64,000 bases of DNA from an uncultured bacterium (GTDB lineage: Bacteria > Cyanobacteriota > Vampirovibrionia > Gastranaerophilales > Gastranaerophilaceae). Made by a program: the position numbers and the translations under genes. Every line of letters starts with the position of its first letter. Position 1 is the stretch's first letter. The stretch spans positions 1-64,000 of the forward strand of contig CASFGU010000061.1 of NCBI GenBank assembly GCA_949294395.1, given 5' to 3'. Shown here piece after piece: positions 53,908-62,782 of this stretch. Below the pieces are notes generated by a model, which worked only from the letters and a program-made list of their open reading frames with translations, searched no databases and was not told where the DNA came from.

Positions 53908-54490
53908 GTGCAACAATAAGTGAAGGGTGAAGAGTGAGGAGTGAAGCGTTCACTATTTCCCTATCCCTACTTGCGAGGGGGCGGTAAAGTTTAACGGGTG
54001 AATAGTTGAAGGGTTGAAAGGTTGAAGGGTGAGAGGTGAAGAGTTAAAAATAAACCATTAAACCCTTCCTCCATTCACCCGTTAAACTTTACCGCCCTTT
54101 TTAAGGGAGGTGGCGCGAATGCGCCGGAGGGTTTTGTTGAACCAATCCACCCTTCAACCTGAATGGAGGTGGTGCGAATGCGCCGGAGAGTATTAATAAA
54201 AAATCCCCCCTGCCCCCCCTTTTATCAAAGGGGGTAATGCCAAAGCCCTCCCTTGTAAGGGAGGTGGCGCGAATGCGCCGGAGGGTTTACCCTCACCCGA
54301 ATATGTAAATTCGCAGCCGCTCATTAACAAATTCTGCCCTCTCACAAAGAGAGAGGGTAATAGAAGAACTGTTGTGTCGGATTAGTACATCCGACCTGCT
54401 TTTTATAAACCCTTCAACTATTCACCCGTTAAACATTTCAACTTTGTCGCCCCCTTCACTCCTCACCCTTCACTATTTTGCTGCACTCAA
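53905..54490. repeat. Largest mosaic repeat cluster, with SD-ATG hairpins
   Basis: The whole 700-nt gap is built from modules: GTGAAGG and TTGAAGGG tracts, CCATTCACCCGTTAAAC, three GGAGGTGGCGCGAATGCGCC-type hairpins, CCCCCTTTTATCAAAGGGGG, GAGAGGG pairs and GTCGGATTAGTACATCCGAC. Each of the three hairpins has GGAGG 7-8 nt before an ATG (54119, 54178, 54273), opening frames of 25, 19 and 11 codons that all begin MRRRV. No conserved gene is seen; the last 110 nt are an AT-rich promoter region for the next gene. Confidence 0.82.
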
Positions 54491-54612
54491 TCTCTTTCAA
54501 ATAATGTAAACATTTATTTACAAAATCCGGTATAAATTAAAGTTTTATGCGCGCAGTGCCGTCATAGACTGTGTATCAAAGTATGATATAAGAAAGGAAA
54601 AAGCTTTAAGGT

Positions 54613-56406
54613 ATGGGTTTAGCAGCGTCACAGGCAAGATTGTTGAGCATAACCTCAAGATTATCTGATAACGAACTCCGTTCTCAGACAATAACCAATG
54701 CGAAAATGGCGCTTGCATCACGTACCTCAAATGCGAGTGCTGAATATATGGATGCACTCAGTTCAACAAAGCTGATGTTTTCGACTTACGACGCATCCGG
54801 AAATAAAATGACACAGCAGCTCAGTGCGGTATCACTTGCTACCTATGCAGAGTTAAAGAACCAGTACGGCGTAATAAATAATGCCGGACAGATTATGGTA
54901 AGTGAACTTGACGCGGCGAATTATCTGGCAAGTGCAACTCTTGCGGATTTTCTTGAAAAATACGGCGTGGCAGAAGCAACAAGAACTGATAAAGAAAACC
55001 CTGAATATATCGATCAGGCAACCTACATCTGGGGCCCTGACTGGAAAACATGGCAGGCTGGCGGAACAACAGATGCTCCGGGAGGCTTGAACGGCAGAGA
55101 ACCGCAGAAACCGGATTATACAAAAGTTACTGAAAAAAGAGACCCTAACAGCGAACTGTATACTAAATTCCGTAACGCTTCAGCTTCTTGTTATAGTAAT
55201 GCGATGGATTCGGGTAGACCTGAATGTTATCTGCATGTTCTGGCGCATTTACTCGATTTGACAGCAGAAGCCGCTGCATATACTACAGGAACTCCTCCTG
55301 GGTATCCGAAAACTTATAATACTACGCTCGGAGATTCTATCATTATTGATGGAAATAAAATAACAGGCGCAGCTATTAATAATCCACCGAATCATTCTCC
55401 AGATATGGTACCGGTTTCACAGAAAGTTTGTGAAGATGGTATTATGGCTGCAGAGGATGAAGCCGATATGCAGGAACTAATTAATATGACAAATGATCCG
55501 TCTACAGATCCTCAGGCTTTGAAAAATAAACAGCTGTTAAGCAACTATGTGATTGACGCAGCAGGTAACGCTCAATTAAAAACCCTAAAACAGAAAGTTA
55601 TTGACCTTTATTATGCTGTTGAAAATCGAAGTGCACTCGGTATTGATTATAATACTACCTTGAAAGATTCAATGAGGTCATTTCAGGAGGATATGACGCT
55701 CCTTGATGTTACTTATACTGTGGAGCTTGATATTCCGGCATGGCAGGCTGCCCATGATGAGTGGGAGGCTGAAATGGAAAAGCAAATCGAAATTCTTAAC
55801 TCCATGGAGCCTACGATGACTGTAATTGATCTGGAATACACCGACAAAAATGCAGCCCAGTGGTATATTAACTTATGGCACAGAATGAACGGGCCTTCAG
55901 ATTATAAGGTTGAACTCGACGGCTTTGAAAACGGTGCGCGTGCCGATGAAAAAACAAAAGCCGCTCTCGGCGAACAGGAAACCGGAACAACAAGCCCTGC
56001 TAACGGTTTGACTGCCGGCGGACAGCTTCTGTGGACTGTTCTTGAGGACGGATTGTATAACAATCCTGAGTGGCTGCAGGCTGCTCTAGAAAACGGTACT
56101 GTTACCCTTGAACGTGTAAACTTTACCGAGCCGACAGAAGAAGGCTCCGGACTTGATGAAGTTACCTGGACTTCAATTCTTTACACCAACGCGACCGATA
56201 TTTCCGAAGAGCAGGACGAAGCTGCTATTACAAAGGCTGAAATTGAATATCAGGCTACTGTTAAGGATATTGAATCAAAAGACAAGCAGTATGATAACGT
56301 GCTCAAACGCCTTGACACAGAACACAGCGCACTCCAGACAGAATACGATTCGATAAAATCAATTATCGACAAGCAAATCGAACGACATCTTAAGATGTAT
56401 TCATAA
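54613..56406 (+). CDS. Large hypothetical protein with MGLAASQARLL N-terminus
   Basis: 597 residues. It begins MGLAASQARLLSITSRLSDNELRSQTI, followed by a helical region (30-120), a variable Pro/Asn/Gly-rich middle and a coiled-coil C-terminus (about 540-597, ending IDKQIERHLKMYS). AAGG lies just before the ATG. I recall similar N-termini in uncharacterised proteins of gut Melainabacteria but cannot name a family. No signal peptide or membrane segment; the helical ends recall flagellin/hook-type or export-apparatus proteins only in outline. No operon partner. Confidence 0.72.
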   Translation: MGLAASQARLLSITSRLSDNELRSQTITNAKMALASRTSNASAEYMDALSSTKLMFSTYDASGNKMTQQLSAVSLATYAELKNQYGVINNAGQIMVSELDAANYLASATLADFLEKYGVAEATRTDKENPEYIDQATYIWGPDWKTWQAGGTTDAPGGLNGREPQKPDYTKVTEKRDPNSELYTKFRNASASCYSNAMDSGRPECYLHVLAHLLDLTAEAAAYTTGTPPGYPKTYNTTLGDSIIIDGNKITGAAINNPPNHSPDMVPVSQKVCEDGIMAAEDEADMQELINMTNDPSTDPQALKNKQLLSNYVIDAAGNAQLKTLKQKVIDLYYAVENRSALGIDYNTTLKDSMRSFQEDMTLLDVTYTVELDIPAWQAAHDEWEAEMEKQIEILNSMEPTMTVIDLEYTDKNAAQWYINLWHRMNGPSDYKVELDGFENGARADEKTKAALGEQETGTTSPANGLTAGGQLLWTVLEDGLYNNPEWLQAALENGTVTLERVNFTEPTEEGSGLDEVTWTSILYTNATDISEEQDEAAITKAEIEYQATVKDIESKDKQYDNVLKRLDTEHSALQTEYDSIKSIIDKQIERHLKMYS

Positions 56407-56419
56407 AAGGCGATGGGCG

Positions 56420-56815
56420 ATGTCAGTCGGGCATACCAGCCCGACAAAGTTGAACGGGTGAAAAGTTGAAGGGTTTATAATTAAATATGTCATTCTGAAA
56501 CGTCAATCGTTGCAGCTCACATGAGATATGACTGTTCAGAATCTCTTTTAGTAACAGTAGTATTAGTTTTCGAAACGATAGCGGGAGCAGCGCGGGAGCG
56601 TGTTGAGAAAATTAATACTACTGTTACTGAAGAGAAGCAAAATTTTGTCGGATTAGTAAATCCGACCTGCATTACCAGCCAGTTGAATGGTTGAATGGGT
56701 GAAAGGAGTAAAATTTTGTCTACATTACTCTTTATCTAATGATAAGCCATTAAACCATTCAACTGTTCACCCGTTCAACTTTATTGCCCCCTCACCCTTT
56801 TTTAGCGTCTTAACG
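56420..56815. repeat. Mosaic repeat cluster
   Basis: GTCGGGCATACCAGCCCGAC palindrome, GTTGAACGGGTGAAAAG tract, the CATTCTGAAACG...CTGTTCAGAATCT module (as at 1-70 and 21.3 kb), the CGAAACGATAGCGGGAGCAG module, GTCGGATTAGTAAATCCGAC, and TTCAACTGTTCACCC tracts. No gene. The 90 nt before the aminotransferase are AT-rich. Confidence 0.8.
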
Positions 56816-56907
56816 TCTTTTATTAAGTTTATATAAAGTTTCTGCGCCACTCCGATTTTCATGTGGTAAACTCTTATTATACCGGTACATGGAAAAAGGA
56901 GAGAAAT

Positions 56908-58032
56908 ATGATACCTATTTTAGATTCAAAACGTCAGTACGCCACAATCGGCGCAGAAGTTGAAAAAGCGGTCTGCGAAGTCCTCAGATCCGGTTCTTAT
57001 ATCCTCGGGCCTAACACAAAAGCTCTTGAAAAAGAACTCGCAGACTTTATAGGCTGCAAATATACTGTAGGATTAAACTCAGGTACTGACGCGCTTCACC
57101 TCGCACTCAGAGCTCTTGATATAGGCGCTGGCGATGAAGTTATTACCGTTGCGTTTACTTTTGTCGCAACTACTGAAGCCATCGGAATTGTCGGTGCAAA
57201 ACCTGTTTTTGTTGATATTGACGCAGATACGTTCAATATGGACGCTTCAAAGCTTGAAGCTGCCATTACTCCGCGTACAAAAGCGATTATCCCTGTTCAC
57301 CTCTACGGACAGCCTTGCGATATGGATACAATTATGGCTGTTGCGAAAAAGCATAACCTTCACGTTATTGAGGACTGCTGTCAGGCAATCGGTGCCCTTT
57401 ATAAAGGCAAAATGGTCGGAACTTTCGGCGACTTCGGCTGTCTGAGCTTCTATCCTACTAAAAACCTCGGCGGCATGGGCGATGGCGGACTTATTATGAC
57501 TAACGATGAAAAACTCCGTGACAGAGTTGTCGCTCTCAGAAACCACGGCGGTGCAATTCGTTATCATCATGACGAAATCGGTGTTAACAGCAGGTTGGAT
57601 GAAATTCAGGCCGCAATTCTTCGCGTTAAGCTTCCTCATATAAAAGAATGGAACGAAAAACGCCGCGAACACGCTTACTATTACAATAAATTATTTGCAG
57701 ATTGTCCGGATATTCAAACTCCGAAAGAACTTAATGACACTTACTGTGTTTACCACCAGTACACAGTGAAAATCCCTAACCGCGATGAGGTTCATAAAAT
57801 GCTTCAGGAAAACGGTATAGGTGCAATGCTTTATTACCCTATTCCGCTTCACCTGCAGAAAGTTCATGAGTACCTCGGCGTTGGCAAAGGCTCTCTGCCG
57901 GTAACAGAAAAAAATACAGAACTCGTAGTTTCGCTCCCGATGTTCCCTGAGATTACCGAAGAAGAACAGAGAACAGTTGCTAAAACTCTGATTGACTGTA
58001 TTGAAAAATCTAAATCGCTTGTTAAAGCTTAA
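56908..58032 (+). CDS. DegT/DnrJ/EryC1/StrS-family aminotransferase
   Basis: PLP-dependent sugar aminotransferase used in making amino sugars for surface glycans. [11 protein letters not shown] start, [48 protein letters not shown], and the PLP Lys in [14 protein letters not shown]. The ATG after AAGGAGAG was chosen over a 15-residue longer frame. Monocistronic, with a terminator just after. Substrate not determinable; no other sugar-biosynthesis genes adjoin. Confidence 0.93.
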   Translation: MIPILDSKRQYATIGAEVEKAVCEVLRSGSYILGPNTKALEKELADFIGCKYTVGLNSGTDALHLALRALDIGAGDEVITVAFTFVATTEAIGIVGAKPVFVDIDADTFNMDASKLEAAITPRTKAIIPVHLYGQPCDMDTIMAVAKKHNLHVIEDCCQAIGALYKGKMVGTFGDFGCLSFYPTKNLGGMGDGGLIMTNDEKLRDRVVALRNHGGAIRYHHDEIGVNSRLDEIQAAILRVKLPHIKEWNEKRREHAYYYNKLFADCPDIQTPKELNDTYCVYHQYTVKIPNRDEVHKMLQENGIGAMLYYPIPLHLQKVHEYLGVGKGSLPVTEKNTELVVSLPMFPEITEEEQRTVAKTLIDCIEKSKSLVKA

Positions 58033-58053
58033 ACCTCACTATTAAAAATACTA

Positions 58054-58086
58054 AACAGCCCCTGTAATATACAGAGGCTGTTTTTT
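58054..58086. terminator. Bidirectional terminator
   Basis: AACAGCCCCTGT-AATAT-ACAGAGGCTGTT followed by TTTT, between convergent genes. Confidence 0.8.
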
Positions 58087-58093
58087 ATATCTA

Positions 58094-58438
58094 TTATCCT
58101 GCAAGGTTTAAATTATGTCCTGCACTCATTTGCTGTTCCCATGTTCCGTTAAGATGGGTTCCTCTCATCGGGTCAAGACCGGTTACGTTGTACCATCCCA
58201 TAGATGTAAAGGCGTCCTTTAACGAAAATCCCATCGTAATAGAGCCAAATTGAGCATCATAAGGTGTTGCCGCAGCCTGTGTCTGCGTTGTCCTACCGGG
58301 GGTAAGCGGATTTGTGTCAACATTCCTGATTGGTGTACCGTTTTCAGCTGCTACTGCAGAATAGCTTGCTATTGCTTCTGACGCCTCGCTTTTCGGTGCG
58401 CCTACCGCATTAATCCTCATGTTATCGTTTGGATTCAT
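58094..58438 (-). CDS. Hypothetical protein, 114 aa
   Basis: Unrecognised small protein with AAGGAAAAAG upstream of the ATG and a terminator on its 3' side. Polar, Thr/Ala-rich first 60 residues (probably disordered), then a more ordered part with FSLKDAFTSMGWYNVTGLDP. No signal peptide, Cys or membrane helix. Confidence 0.65.
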   Translation of the reverse strand: MNPNDNMRINAVGAPKSEASEAIASYSAVAAENGTPIRNVDTNPLTPGRTTQTQAAATPYDAQFGSITMGFSLKDAFTSMGWYNVTGLDPMRGTHLNGTWEQQMSAGHNLNLAG

Positions 58439-58675
58439 GATATTTGCCTTTTTCCTTTATACTCTTATATATATAAAGTATATACTTCTGAGAAAATTGC
58501 CAATTTGATTGAGTAACTGTTTACATTTGTTAACAATAGGTCAGCAAATCTTCCTTGTGATTATACCATGCCCGAAAATGTGTTTTTATAACACTTTGTT
58601 AAGTTTTGTAAAGTGTAAAATCTACACTATATTGCGGATTTTCAAGAATTTCATAAAATTTATCTAATCATTTAG

Positions 58676-58703
58676 TTGACATTTAAAATGTTATGTGTAA
58701 TAA
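58676..58703 (+). promoter_or_regulatory. Consensus promoter of candidate sRNA
   Basis: Perfect TTGACA -35, 16-17-nt spacer, TAATAAT at -10. Among the best promoters in the window, yet no coding frame follows. Confidence 0.75.
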
Positions 58704-58709
58704 TGAAGA

Positions 58710-58850
58710 CATAAGATTTAAGTGTAGTCGAAACACTAAATATAAATAGATTCATTAACCCCAAAAACATATAAACTCCTAAATAATAAACACTAAAAGA
58801 GACCATTAGGATGCAGAAAACGACCCACTCAGCAATGAGTGGTTTTTTTT
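58710..58850 (+). ncRNA. Candidate small noncoding RNA, about 140 nt
   Basis: A consensus promoter ends just upstream and a strong terminator closes it (CCACTCA-GCAA-TGAGTGG plus eight T, 58825-58850). The body is A-rich with one small hairpin (GTGT...ACAC, about 58722) and no start codon with a ribosome site or open frame of use. Long single-stranded A-rich stretches fit an antisense-type sRNA. Not recognised as 6S, tmRNA or a riboswitch; no gene follows on this strand. Confidence 0.55.
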
Positions 58851-58924
58851 ATGTCCGCCCCGGAAGCGTTTTACGCTGTGCCTTCTGCTGTTGTAAAATT
58901 CTGATTACGTGTAGTTTTTACAAT

Positions 58925-59563
58925 TTATATTGAAGGGGTGAAGGGGGCTACAAAGTTGAAATGTTGAATGGGTGAACGGGTGAATGGTTTGACATTAGAT
59001 ATGTCAATCAGAAGCGTTAATAGTTGACGCTTGTATGAGGAGGTCGGATTTACTAATCCGACAGAATATCTATCAAGAGCAGTACCAAAAACCTCCCTTT
59101 GTAAGGGAGGTGGTGCGCAGCACCGGAGGGTATTAATAAAAAAAATCCCCCTTTGATTCCCCCTGTCTTGGATTATTCGGGGTGTCCGAAAGCTCAACGT
59201 TTCCGGACACCTTACGGGCTAACGCCCTACCGAAAATCCGCTTTAAAAAAGGGGGTTAGAATAATTACCTCCCTTGTAAGGGAGGTGGCACGATATTGCC
59301 GGAGGGTTTAAGCCCGCCCGAATTAGAATATCTATCAAGGAACAGAAGTATTAATTTTCGAAACGATAGCGGGAGCAGGGCGGGAGCGTGTTGAGAAAAT
59401 TAATACTTCTGTTACTGAATAGAAGTAAAATTTTGTCGGATTAGTAAATCCGACCTACACCACTGCCCCCCTTTCTAAGTGAGGTGGCACGGTAGTGCCG
59501 GAGGTTTTGTTAAACAAATCAACCTTTCAACCTTTCAACATTATTGCCCTCACCCTTCACGCC
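58925..59563. repeat. Mosaic repeat cluster with a nested module
   Basis: TTGAAATG/GTGAACGG tracts, GTCGGATTTACTAATCCGAC, a GGAGGTGGTGCGCAGCACC hairpin, CCCCCTTTGATTCCCCC interrupted by about 90 bp (TGGATTATTCGGGGTGT, GGTGTCCG...CGGACACC and GGGCTAACGCCC hairpins), GGAGGTGGCACGATATTGCC, the CGAAACGATAGCGGGAGCAG module, GTCGGATTAGTAAATCCGAC, another GGCACGGTAGTGCC hairpin and TTCAACC tracts. No gene seen. Confidence 0.8.
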
Positions 59564-60157
59564 TCACTTTTTGTTAATAATAACCAGATTCCTTGTGTGG
59601 TTTTCCTTGAGCGGCAATTCATATTCAATAATATCAACAATTCCGGCATTGTATTTTTTTAGAGTTTTTTGTGCCTCTTTTATCTCGTCCTGAACTTTTA
59701 TGGATTTATATGCAATGAAATATCCGTCTTTTTTCATTTTGGGAACCGCATATTGAATAATCTTATCAAGAGAGGCTACTGCCCGTGTTGTTACTATATC
59801 AAATTCACCCTCAAAATTTTCCACACGTGAGCATACAGGAGTAAGGTTTTTTATGTTAAGCGCCTCTTTAATTGTGGTTACAGCATTAATTTTTTTTCTT
59901 ATGCTGTCAAGTGCCGTAACTGAAATCTCCGGATATGCAAGCGCCACCGGTACAGATGGAAATCCTCCGCCTGTTCCGAAATCCAGCAGGGTTTTAAAAT
60001 GCCTTCCGTATTTTTCAAAGAAGTTTTCTATGGCAAGGCTGTCGCAGATATGCTTTTTCCATAAAAAACGTTCATCGTTTTTTGAAATAAGATTAAGTTT
60101 GGCATTCTGCTCTAAAAAAACTTTTATATAATCCTGATAAAATTCTTTAGTTTTCAT
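59564..60157 (-). CDS. rsmG: 16S rRNA (guanine527-N7)-methyltransferase
   Basis: SAM-dependent methyltransferase (GidB) modifying G527 of 16S rRNA. NLISKNDERFLWKKHICDSL, the SAM loop LLDFGTGGGFPSVPVALA, VTALDSIRKKINAV and VTTRAVASLDKII match the family; length 197 is normal. Its start overlaps the end of the NTPase-TPR gene by 11 nt. A repeat cluster abuts its stop. Confidence 0.95.
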   Translation of the reverse strand: MKTKEFYQDYIKVFLEQNAKLNLISKNDERFLWKKHICDSLAIENFFEKYGRHFKTLLDFGTGGGFPSVPVALAYPEISVTALDSIRKKINAVTTIKEALNIKNLTPVCSRVENFEGEFDIVTTRAVASLDKIIQYAVPKMKKDGYFIAYKSIKVQDEIKEAQKTLKKYNAGIVDIIEYELPLKENHTRNLVIINKK

Positions 60158-62564
60158 TTAAAATCTCTTTTTCCAGTTCATCGTATTTGCTGCCCAGACG
60201 GATTTTTATATCGGTAATTCTCTGTTCGATTTTTGCGATATTGTCCGGCGTGAAGTTATTCTGTGCTGATTTTAGCGCAGACAGGTAATTTTTCAGCGCG
60301 AATTTAATCTTTCTGTGATTGTTGTAAAAATCTCCAAGTTCTATGTAGGCTGATGTAAGATAAAAAACTTCATTCATTGCAGCTGCGCTTTTTATTGCTT
60401 TTTGATAATATTCAACGGCTTTTTCAGGAGATTTATTCCTGTTAAGTTCTGCAAGCTTCATTGAAGAAATGTAGATACCGTTATGATTTTTGTCCGCCTC
60501 GTCGATTTTAAGGCTTTCTGCGTAATATTTTTGAGCAAGTTCCGGCATATCTGTTTCATCGAATATAGCCGCAAGATTTGACATTGCAGATGACAGATGC
60601 GGGTTATTTTTGTCTATATCAATACATTTTTTGTAATAGATTACTGCGGTTTCGGTTTCGTCAAGGTCATCGCAGCAGACTGCAAATTTGAAGTATAGTT
60701 CTGCAAGAAGCTTTTTGTCAGTCAACGGTTCAACGAGTTCGAGCGCTGTTTTGTAGCACATATAAACTGTTCTTATATCTTCATTGCAGATTGCTGCCAT
60801 TGCAATATTAGCTTTTATTCTGATTTCATTTGAAATGTTCGGAGTTTCAAGAACTTCTTTAATAAGTCCTTTGGCTTTGTCGTGCTTGAATGTTATATAA
60901 AAAATGTCCGCAATCTCAAGTTTCATTTCATTAATTTTTTCAATATCGCTTGCCGAGGTGTAAAACTCGAGCGCAAGATCATAGTATCTCAGAGAATTAA
61001 ACCAGTCGGAGAGTTTGCGGTAATTCTGCGCCAGTTTTGTATAGACTGACGGCAGGAATGTGTAAAAGTCGTCGTCATCTTTACACAGAAGCGCCCTCTG
61101 GCAGTATGCAATTGTTTTTTTGTAGTTGTAGTCATTTTCTGCGTTTCTGGCAGCGTTAATCAGACCTGCGAGTGAGAGGTTGTCATCCTCAGGCGTAAGT
61201 GTTTTGTTTGAATAGTCAATAAATTTATTTATGGAATCTGCGATTTCAGTCATAACCTTTTGTTCATCTTCCTCGGAATCAAATATAAAGGTTATATTTT
61301 TAATTTTTTCTTCCTTATCCGGTTCTTGAGGTTTTTGTACGCTGTCTTGCGGTTGTTTTGCTGAAGAAAGAGTTTCAGGCTGCAGGGAGCCGGTTTCCTG
61401 CTGTAAATCCGGCCGGAACGACGGTTTCTGCGGTATAAACATGCTGTGATATTCAATCTCAGAGCGCATTGTCTGGCGCGATATTAGCAAATCCCTTTCA
61501 AAAGGTTTTAGCGGAAGCTGTGTGTTATACAGGTCAACGCATGCTTGATGAAGTTTTATTGCTACAGTTTCGGAAATTGAATTTTGCGAGATTTCTTTGA
61601 AGTAATCCTGCAGATAAATCATGCTTTTTTCAGGCGAAATTATTTCGTTTGCAAGAAAATATCTTATGCGTTCTTCGTTATATAATCCGATTGTCATAAG
61701 CAGTCTGAGGCTTACCGGATGACGCATTATTGTCAGAAACCTGAAAAGGTGACCGCTTACCGGATCAACAAATGACATTGCCTCTCTTAAAATAAAATCG
61801 TTATACGATAGAAAGCTCTTTGTGTAGCCTTTCAGAAAATCAATCAGGCTTAAGCCGCGTGCATTTATGACTTTCGTTGTCAGGTCTGTATAAAAGAAAT
61901 ACCCCCGTGAATACCGGTATAATTCGTCTGATACAGGTCCTATGAGCTTTATTCCTCTCTCTCTTAATAATTTTTCAAAAATGGATTTGTCCAGTGCGAG
62001 GATTGAAATTCTATCATACGGAATTTTGTCCTCAAAGTCGTCATAGGAAAATACACGCCCGAGAAGAATAATTTTTATGTTTTTTCTTGAGGCAAGATGG
62101 AATATAAAATCCAGAATTTCCTGCCTGTTATCTTTTAAAACCGCCTCAAAAGAGTTGATAATTACGACAACCGGATTTTCTACGGCGTCAAAGTACGCTT
62201 CAACCCTCTGTGTGAAGTTTTCGTATTTTGCGCGCGGCTGCTTTATCAGATTTTGCACCGCAAGATTTTTGAAATCTTCAAAAAACGAAAGCAGAATATC
62301 ATCAAGAATAGTTGTTTCAAAACAGTTGTATCTTAAAACAACAGTCTGCGGGCTTAAAAATTTTGTCACATGGTCAACAACTCTTGTCTTTCCGGTTCCT
62401 AAAAATCCGTTAACCAGCATAAGCCTGTTATCATTATGGAAAAATTTTACTAAATCGTTTATCTGATTTGTATTATTCTCCAGCAGATGCTGGTTGATGC
62501 CGCTTCTTGTACTCTTATGAAAATCTCTGTTGTCTATTCCGCTTTCCAGAAAATCTGTACTCAT
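60147..62564 (-). CDS. P-loop NTPase with C-terminal TPR repeats
   Basis: 805-residue protein. The N-terminal NTPase has P-loop GFLGTGKTR (about 55) and Walker B PVVVIINSFEAVL (about 135), then a helical STAND/AAA-like sensor region to about 350 and a Pro/Gln/Glu-rich linker (about 370-420). At least eight TPR-like helix pairs follow (about 480-790: ALLCKDDDDFYTFLPSVYTKLAQNYRK, AVIYYKKCIDIDKNNPHL, AQKYYAESLKIDEADKNH). Layout is like signal-transducing NTPases with a protein-binding array; partners unknown. ATG chosen; an upstream TTG frame adds 12 residues. Confidence 0.8.
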   Translation of the reverse strand: MSTDFLESGIDNRDFHKSTRSGINQHLLENNTNQINDLVKFFHNDNRLMLVNGFLGTGKTRVVDHVTKFLSPQTVVLRYNCFETTILDDILLSFFEDFKNLAVQNLIKQPRAKYENFTQRVEAYFDAVENPVVVIINSFEAVLKDNRQEILDFIFHLASRKNIKIILLGRVFSYDDFEDKIPYDRISILALDKSIFEKLLRERGIKLIGPVSDELYRYSRGYFFYTDLTTKVINARGLSLIDFLKGYTKSFLSYNDFILREAMSFVDPVSGHLFRFLTIMRHPVSLRLLMTIGLYNEERIRYFLANEIISPEKSMIYLQDYFKEISQNSISETVAIKLHQACVDLYNTQLPLKPFERDLLISRQTMRSEIEYHSMFIPQKPSFRPDLQQETGSLQPETLSSAKQPQDSVQKPQEPDKEEKIKNITFIFDSEEDEQKVMTEIADSINKFIDYSNKTLTPEDDNLSLAGLINAARNAENDYNYKKTIAYCQRALLCKDDDDFYTFLPSVYTKLAQNYRKLSDWFNSLRYYDLALEFYTSASDIEKINEMKLEIADIFYITFKHDKAKGLIKEVLETPNISNEIRIKANIAMAAICNEDIRTVYMCYKTALELVEPLTDKKLLAELYFKFAVCCDDLDETETAVIYYKKCIDIDKNNPHLSSAMSNLAAIFDETDMPELAQKYYAESLKIDEADKNHNGIYISSMKLAELNRNKSPEKAVEYYQKAIKSAAAMNEVFYLTSAYIELGDFYNNHRKIKFALKNYLSALKSAQNNFTPDNIAKIEQRITDIKIRLGSKYDELEKEILNEN

Positions 62565-62670
62565 ACTCGCTATATTAAATGATTTTAAAATATTTTGCAA
62601 ATTTTATTTAAGTAATTGCACTTTAATTTTTTTGATAGTAGAATATTTATTAGTTAACGAGGGGAAAGGT

Positions 62671-62775
62671 ATGGAATTTTTTAGAAAACATCAAAGAATT
62701 ATTGTCGGTATAATAGCAGTTACATTTATTGCATGGACTGTCGGTTTGATGATGCTTCCTCTTATAATCAAATAG
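62671..62775 (+). CDS. 34-residue single-pass membrane peptide
   Basis: GGGGAAAGGT precedes the ATG. The peptide reads MEFFRKHQRIIVGIIAVTFI and continues as one hydrophobic helix to LIIK. A short basic cytosolic head plus one helix resembles the N-terminal anchor of SurA/PpiD-type isomerases, here without the rest. Only 7 nt separate it from the M23 peptidase gene, so it is co-expressed and may be a small partner of that envelope system. Confidence 0.65.
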   Translation: MEFFRKHQRIIVGIIAVTFIAWTVGLMMLPLIIK

Positions 62776-62782
62776 GTAAATA

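Noticed and set aside
54000-54080. Heptamer/octamer tracts as a CRISPR array
   Set aside because: Units are 7-8 bp without unique spacers; no cas genes in the window.
59155-59250. Insertion sequence remnant at the interrupted palindrome
   Set aside because: The insert is about 90 bp with no transposase fragment or terminal inverted repeats typical of an IS.
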